Origin: Haplosporangium gracile
Taxonomy: Eukaryota > Mortierellomycota > Mortierellomycetes > Mortierellales > Mortierellaceae
NCBI GenBank assembly: GCA_015499985.1
Contig: JAAAUF010001072.1
Coordinates: 1-12,886 of the forward strand
DNA length: 12,886 bases
Reading direction: 5' to 3'
This document shows positions 8,701-12,886 of the stretch, piece by piece. The notes beneath the pieces are model-generated. The model did no database searches. It had not been told where the DNA came from and worked only from the letters and a program-made list of their open reading frames with translations. The position numbers were made by a program, and so were the translations under genes. The first letter of the stretch is position 1, and every line of letters starts with the position of its first letter.

Positions 8701-8868
8701 ATCCAAGGGATGGTGGATGATCTTGAGAAGCGATGGACGATCGATCGGGTGGTGAACAGTCGGTTTTGGAAGGAGCCTCAGTCGGATTCTGCCTCAGCCA
8801 TAACCGCCGTCTCGGACTCATTGCCGCTCTTTCCACTCTCAGCGACGACTGCTGTCAAGTTGATGTGA
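5730..8868 (+). CDS. large protein kinase with a ~700-residue low-complexity N-terminus (HKD type)
   Basis: Exons are 5730-8018 and 8131-8868; one 112-nt GT-AG phase-0 intron falls inside the kinase domain. The protein has 1008 residues. Seen: residues 1 to about 700 are mostly Ser/Thr/Pro/Glu-rich and look disordered, with acidic stretches near 190-225 and 360-382, basophilic sites around S67 (RRRSF), S99 and S157, and Asn, His-Ser and Ala-Ser runs. The kinase domain spans about 705-975: glycine loop L711-GKGNFG, VAIK lysine K734, helix-C glutamate E753, catalytic loop H852-K-D854-IKPAN, DFG at 871-873, SPE at 894-896, D912 in RGDVYSLG. All core catalytic residues are present, so activity is expected. 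The oddities are Lys for Arg in HRD, Ser for Ala in APE, and about 30 extra residues before the catalytic loop. I cannot place it in a named family; Ser/Thr specificity is inferred from IKPAN. ATG context AAGACAATGG is good. Confidence 0.9.
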
Positions 8869-9180
8869 CAGGGATTGTAAGTGGTGGTGATGAAATTGAC
8901 GCGGTCAGGGTTGAAGTAGCGGGCGCAGTGGATTCGACTACACCGTAACATTTTTATCCAGCTGGAGCATGGAACCCCTTCTGTCCAAAGAGAGAGATCA
9001 GGGAGAAAGGGTAAAAGGAAAGAGTACGGACGATCAGAATTTCCACTTCCATGAACACGCACACTACACACCTTTGTTCTTCATTATTGTTACTCTTTTT
9101 TTTTTTTTTTTTTTCTATAAACCATTATGTTTGCAAAAGCAATGTTGAAGACGCGATACTAAATTAAAAATACCAACTAA
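8869..9180 (+). terminator. 3' region of the kinase gene
   Basis: No gene is visible. The stretch holds a T19 homopolymer (9096-9114) and AATTAAAAATA at 9162-9172, the same 11-mer found just after the RAD14 stop, suggesting a polyadenylation element about 295 bp after the kinase stop. Earlier unrecognised signals are possible. Confidence 0.4.
9096..9114. repeat. T19 homopolymer
   Basis: Nineteen consecutive T residues lie in the region downstream of the kinase gene. Such a run may act in transcript processing or nucleosome exclusion, and its exact length may be affected by sequencing error. Confidence 0.9.
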
Positions 9181-9417
9181 TGCCCCCGTCATGATTACAA
9201 TACAAGCAAATGGAGCAGGGACCAACGTTTTTTTAGTGCGTGTATTGTATGCGCTTTTTTCAGGGCTTGGTTACAAATGGCCAATTGCTTTCCGCTCTTG
9301 TTTTTTTTTTTGTACCTGAAGGGTATAAATATTCTTGATTTTGAGCGTGAAATCGCATTCAAATGAGGGAAGAACTGTATTAGGGGAGAAGAGCCTCCGA
9401 GCATGAGCAACCAGGCA

Positions 9418-9435
9418 GGGAATGGGAATGGGAAT
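9418..9435. repeat. (GGGAAT)3 hexamer repeat
   Basis: Three perfect GGGAAT units are followed by a degenerate GGAGTT, about 670 bp upstream of the HOG1 ATG. The repeat is inside a tiny open frame (9403-9465), where it encodes alternating Gly-Asn. Confidence 0.85.
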
Positions 9436-9837
9436 GGAGTTGGAAAAATAAGAGTTGAAAGATAGAGCCAAAAAACGTAATCTTATAAATCAGGCACCAG
9501 TGCCGAAGGCCTTCCTTCCTTGAATGAACTTAAAAAAAAATCGAATCATGACATCACTTGAAAATCACACGTCGTTGAAATGGAGGAGATGACCTGCACC
9601 GATCGAGCACGGCAAGTCAAAACAAAACAAAGAGTAAGGAGGGAAAGGACCAAGCATAAAGCAAGGCACACGGATGAATGTGGATGTGTATGTCGAGTGG
9701 TCAATTAGCGCTTGCAGCGGGAGTGGACACTCTGACCATTTGCAACAAAAGGTATGGCGTAAGGAAAGGGGGGAGAGAGAAGAGATGACTGCATTGGCAA
9801 TTGTCAAGTAGAGAAATGTGAACAAAGGCCAACGCAA

Positions 9838-10060
9838 CGCCCTTTCTCTCTCGTTTATATTTCGCGCTCTTTTATTTTTTTTTATTTTTTTTGTGGTTTC
9901 TTTTTCTTTTCTTTTTCCTGCACATATCTCCTCGCCGCCTTTTCTTTTCTCACCTCTTTTTTTTCTTTCCTTTTCTTTTCCACTTCTTCCCCACACACCA
10001 CTCAGACCTTTTCTTCCTTTCTTACCTACACACACCTACACCCTTCTCCCCTAACTTGTC
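9838..10060 (+). promoter_or_regulatory. pyrimidine-rich leader of HOG1
   Basis: Over 200 bases of mainly T and C, including long T runs with C, end about 40 bp before the HOG1 start. The pattern matches the stretches before RAD14 and the large kinase and is probably a common leader or promoter feature. Confidence 0.5.
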
Positions 10061-10102
10061 CTCAATCAGTTTGCTCCTGCATCAGGATCTACATCCCTCA
10101 CC

Positions 10103-12886
<2,784 letters not shown>

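Larger units (their letters stand above)
9181..10102 (+). promoter_or_regulatory. HOG1 upstream region and leader
   Basis: I see no supportable gene. Features are a CCAAT at 9281-9285, T11 at 9301-9311, TATAAATA at 9324-9331, an AGGGG stress-element core near 9382, a three-copy GGGAAT repeat (9418-9435), a TGACATCA near-CRE (9549-9556) and a long pyrimidine-rich leader from about 9838 to 10060. It ends with ACCATGG at the HOG1 start. The CCAAT/TATA pair lies about 780 bp upstream of the ATG, so either the leader is long or contains an intron, or these motifs serve something else or nothing. Confidence 0.5.

Overview
The window reads as nuclear DNA of a filamentous, early-diverging fungus. A Mortierella-type Mucoromycota is my best guess, from the protein sequences, the many short GT-AG introns and the pyrimidine-rich leaders, but it was not tested by any search. 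There are no bacterial-style operons, tRNAs, rRNAs, CRISPR arrays or recognisable transposons. Four protein genes can be modelled at exon level. All are ordinary chromosomal genes, and I do not see a clearly new multi-gene system.

Layout: 1-1869 is noncoding, with microsatellites and purine-rich stretches; its left end looks like the leader of a leftward gene outside the window. 1870-3134 (+) is a two-exon RAD14/XPA nucleotide-excision-repair gene. 3279-4637 (-) is a five-exon FES1/HspBP1 gene (Hsp70 nucleotide exchange factor), convergent with RAD14, with 144 bp between the two stop codons. 4638-5729 is a divergent promoter region with a perfect three-unit heat-shock element on the FES1 side and a long pyrimidine leader on the kinase side. 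5730-8868 (+) is a two-exon gene for a 1008-residue protein kinase: about 700 residues of low-complexity N-terminus followed by a complete kinase domain with HKD in place of HRD. 8869-10102 is intergenic. 10103-12886 (+) is the 5' part of a HOG1/p38-type MAP kinase gene with twelve visible exons, cut by the right edge at residue 336.

How the genes relate: Fes1 serves Hsp70 proteostasis, Hog1 is the osmotic and general stress MAPK, Rad14 serves DNA repair, and the large kinase has no assigned pathway. A stress theme is therefore visible, but I treat the linkage as coincidence unless synteny shows otherwise.

The points most worth a second look are the two competing in-frame donors in FES1 intron 4, the heat-shock element in front of FES1, the orphan HKD kinase, and the contrast between the intron-dense HOG1 gene and the intron-poor kinase gene beside it.
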